The notes below the pieces were generated by a model. That model was not told the origin of the DNA, made no database searches, and was given only the letters and a program-made list of their open reading frames with translations. Positions 62,972-64,000 of a stretch of 64,000 nucleotides of DNA are shown here, piece by piece. Origin of the DNA: Epiperipatus broadwayi (taxonomy: Eukaryota > Onychophora > Udeonychophora > Euonychophora > Peripatidae). Within the stretch, counting starts at the first letter, position 1; the number at the start of each line of letters is the position of its first letter. The stretch spans positions 682,001-746,000 of the forward strand of contig JAQFVV010012420.1 of assembly GCA_028023455.1 (NCBI GenBank), given 5' to 3'. Made by a program: the position numbers and the translations under genes.

Positions 62972-63065
62972 TACCAAGAAGGGATTCAAACCCGGTACAT
63001 GTAAAAGGTTATCAGATATAACCGTGTCTAGATTCAGATAATCTAGTGGCGCCCTGCTAGACCAT
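62972..63065 (-). pseudogene. tRNA-like SINE fragment with two same-loop hairpins
   Basis: On the minus strand GGTCTAGCAGG resembles an A-box and GGGTTTGAATCCC a B-box with T-arm. Between them are two perfect hairpins: 63028-63046 (CTAGATT-CAGAT-AATCTAG on the plus strand) and 63007-63023 (GGTTAT-CAGAT-ATAACC). They have the identical loop CAGAT. Arm lengths do not fit a normal cloverleaf. Confidence 0.45.
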
Positions 63066-63180
63066 ATTCACTTAGTATTTGTTTAAACATGCACTTAACA
63101 TCAAACCAAGAAATGAAAGTGGATAAAACCTACTGCCTGTATACCTGAGTTATATATTTTATTGAATTACTAGTGTACTA

Positions 63181-63211
63181 ACTTCACGTGATTTTCACTT
63201 CACGTGATTTC
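63181..63211. repeat. 16-bp tandem repeat carrying CACGTG
   Basis: ACTTCACGTGATTTTC occurs twice in a row, each with a CACGTG palindrome. Confidence 0.85.
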
Positions 63212-63353
63212 ATATAATACTGGTTATTAATAATTTGATCAACCTTTAATTTTGATTATGGACTCCTTTAAATATTTCTTTGAGTAACTTTAATTTTGTT
63301 ACAATATATATAAAAACAAAAAAAGACTTATAAATCCAATAAATAATATTATA

Positions 63354-63381
63354 TTTCAACCAGAGGACTGGTTTTCATCAG
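63354..63381 (-). ncRNA. Hammerhead-core-like hairpin
   Basis: The minus strand reads CTGATGA, one A, AACCAG-TCCT-CTGGTT, GAAA. That is the two conserved hammerhead strands around a perfect 6-bp helix. Convincing first and third stems were not found, so only the core is claimed. Confidence 0.4.
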
Positions 63382-63488
63382 AAAGAAAAAATACACACAC
63401 ACATACACATATATATATGTAATATACAAATCAATATATATATCAAAATACAGTACAATTTATATAAATTATATTCTTTTAGAAGTAC

Positions 63489-63519
63489 TTTCGACTATAC
63501 ACTTTGTAGTCTTTATCAA
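63489..63519 (-). ncRNA. Second hammerhead-core-like hairpin
   Basis: The minus strand reads TTGATAA, one A, GACTA-(9 nt)-TAGTC, GAAA. Same design as 63354-63381 and 108 bp upstream of it in the reading direction. The core is mutated at two positions. The other stems are not evident. Confidence 0.35.
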
Positions 63520-63539
63520 CTATATAACGTTGAATAATC

Positions 63540-64000
63540 AAAACGAGACAACCCTTAACAATACCCATAGTTCAATTCAGATTTCCCACAATTCTGTTAT
63601 CTTAACATTTGATGACTGGCGATTCATTAACATTTGACGATAAGAAATTGTTTTTTAATATTATTATTTCTTATTTATTTTCCTAGATTCTTTGAACTAT
63701 TATTGCAAGATTTATTTTTAATTATAAAAAACTATCTACTTAACAAAGATTAGAGTTGTTGTTTCTCATTCAATTTGGCCTATGAGGTAAGATTTTTTTT
63801 GTGTGTGATATAATCACTAACATTCAGTACCAACTTTTAGAAGTCATAAAATAATAGTAAATATCAATCAGTCACTAATGCTTTGATCCAGGACAGAGGC
63901 TGATGTCTGAAAAGTGCTATTTTTTTTTAGATAACCTGCAAAATTGATTAAACCTAAGTATCTGTTATTTTACAACTTCACTTATAAGAAACATAATAAC
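63540..64000. other. AT-rich spacer
   Basis: Nothing recognised. Confidence 0.5.

Overview
The window is strongly AT-rich (roughly 70-75% by eye) eukaryotic DNA. It looks like a repeat-dense intergenic stretch of an invertebrate animal genome. The evidence is three kinds of LINE with APE-type endonucleases, a hAT transposon remnant with a GTF2IRD2/ZBED-like BED finger, tRNA-derived SINEs with target-site duplications, long ATT/AAT microsatellites, and no sign of bacterial gene organisation. The species cannot be named from the sequence. No intact host gene is recognised; one 161-codon open frame near 26 kb is the only candidate host exon. || Layout: 0-3 kb is AT-rich DNA without a recognisable gene. 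3.0-8.0 kb holds a tRNA-SINE, an essentially full-length RTE-type LINE (minus strand, exact 11-bp target-site duplication), a fossil gag-like ORF and a tRNA-Gly-like SINE head. 8.49-8.98 kb is an internally deleted hAT element with an exact 8-bp duplication. 10.6-14.3 kb has long trinucleotide arrays and a palindromic DNA-transposon-like element. 14.2-19.4 kb is a decayed two-ORF LINE ('LINE A') lying between ATT arrays. 20.4-23.7 kb is a run of unrelated tandem arrays. 27.24-29.35 kb is an inverted plus tandem array of a ~425-447 bp repeat flanked by a 10-bp duplication. Relatives of that repeat lie at 33.8-34.9, 35.6 and 55.4-55.7 kb, the last inserted in a LINE. 43.05-43.5 kb is a 94-bp-arm inverted repeat around a tRNA-like core. 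46.2-50.9 kb is a second, more decayed LINE A relative ('LINE B'). 53.2-56.2 kb is a decayed Jockey-like LINE ('LINE C') on the plus strand. 58-64 kb has short tandem repeats, SINE-like inverted pairs and two hammerhead-like hairpins. || The most interesting signal is a 70-nt block, always exactly 70 nt in seven copies at three loci, inside the 27-kb repeat family. It can fold as a three-way junction with hammerhead-ribozyme topology: a 6-bp closing stem, CTGAYGA, a GGC/GCC hairpin, GAAA, then a CTAGT/ACTAG stem. The closing stem keeps pairing through a G-U to A-U change between copies. Hairpins of the same CTGATGA...GAAA design also occur at 63.35 and 63.5 kb, and in degraded form at 43.27 kb. 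The head-to-head plus tandem arrangement, the short duplications and the ribozyme-like core together resemble pseudo-LTRs of Penelope-like retroelements or metazoan retrozymes. No matching reverse transcriptase is present in the window, so this family would be non-autonomous.
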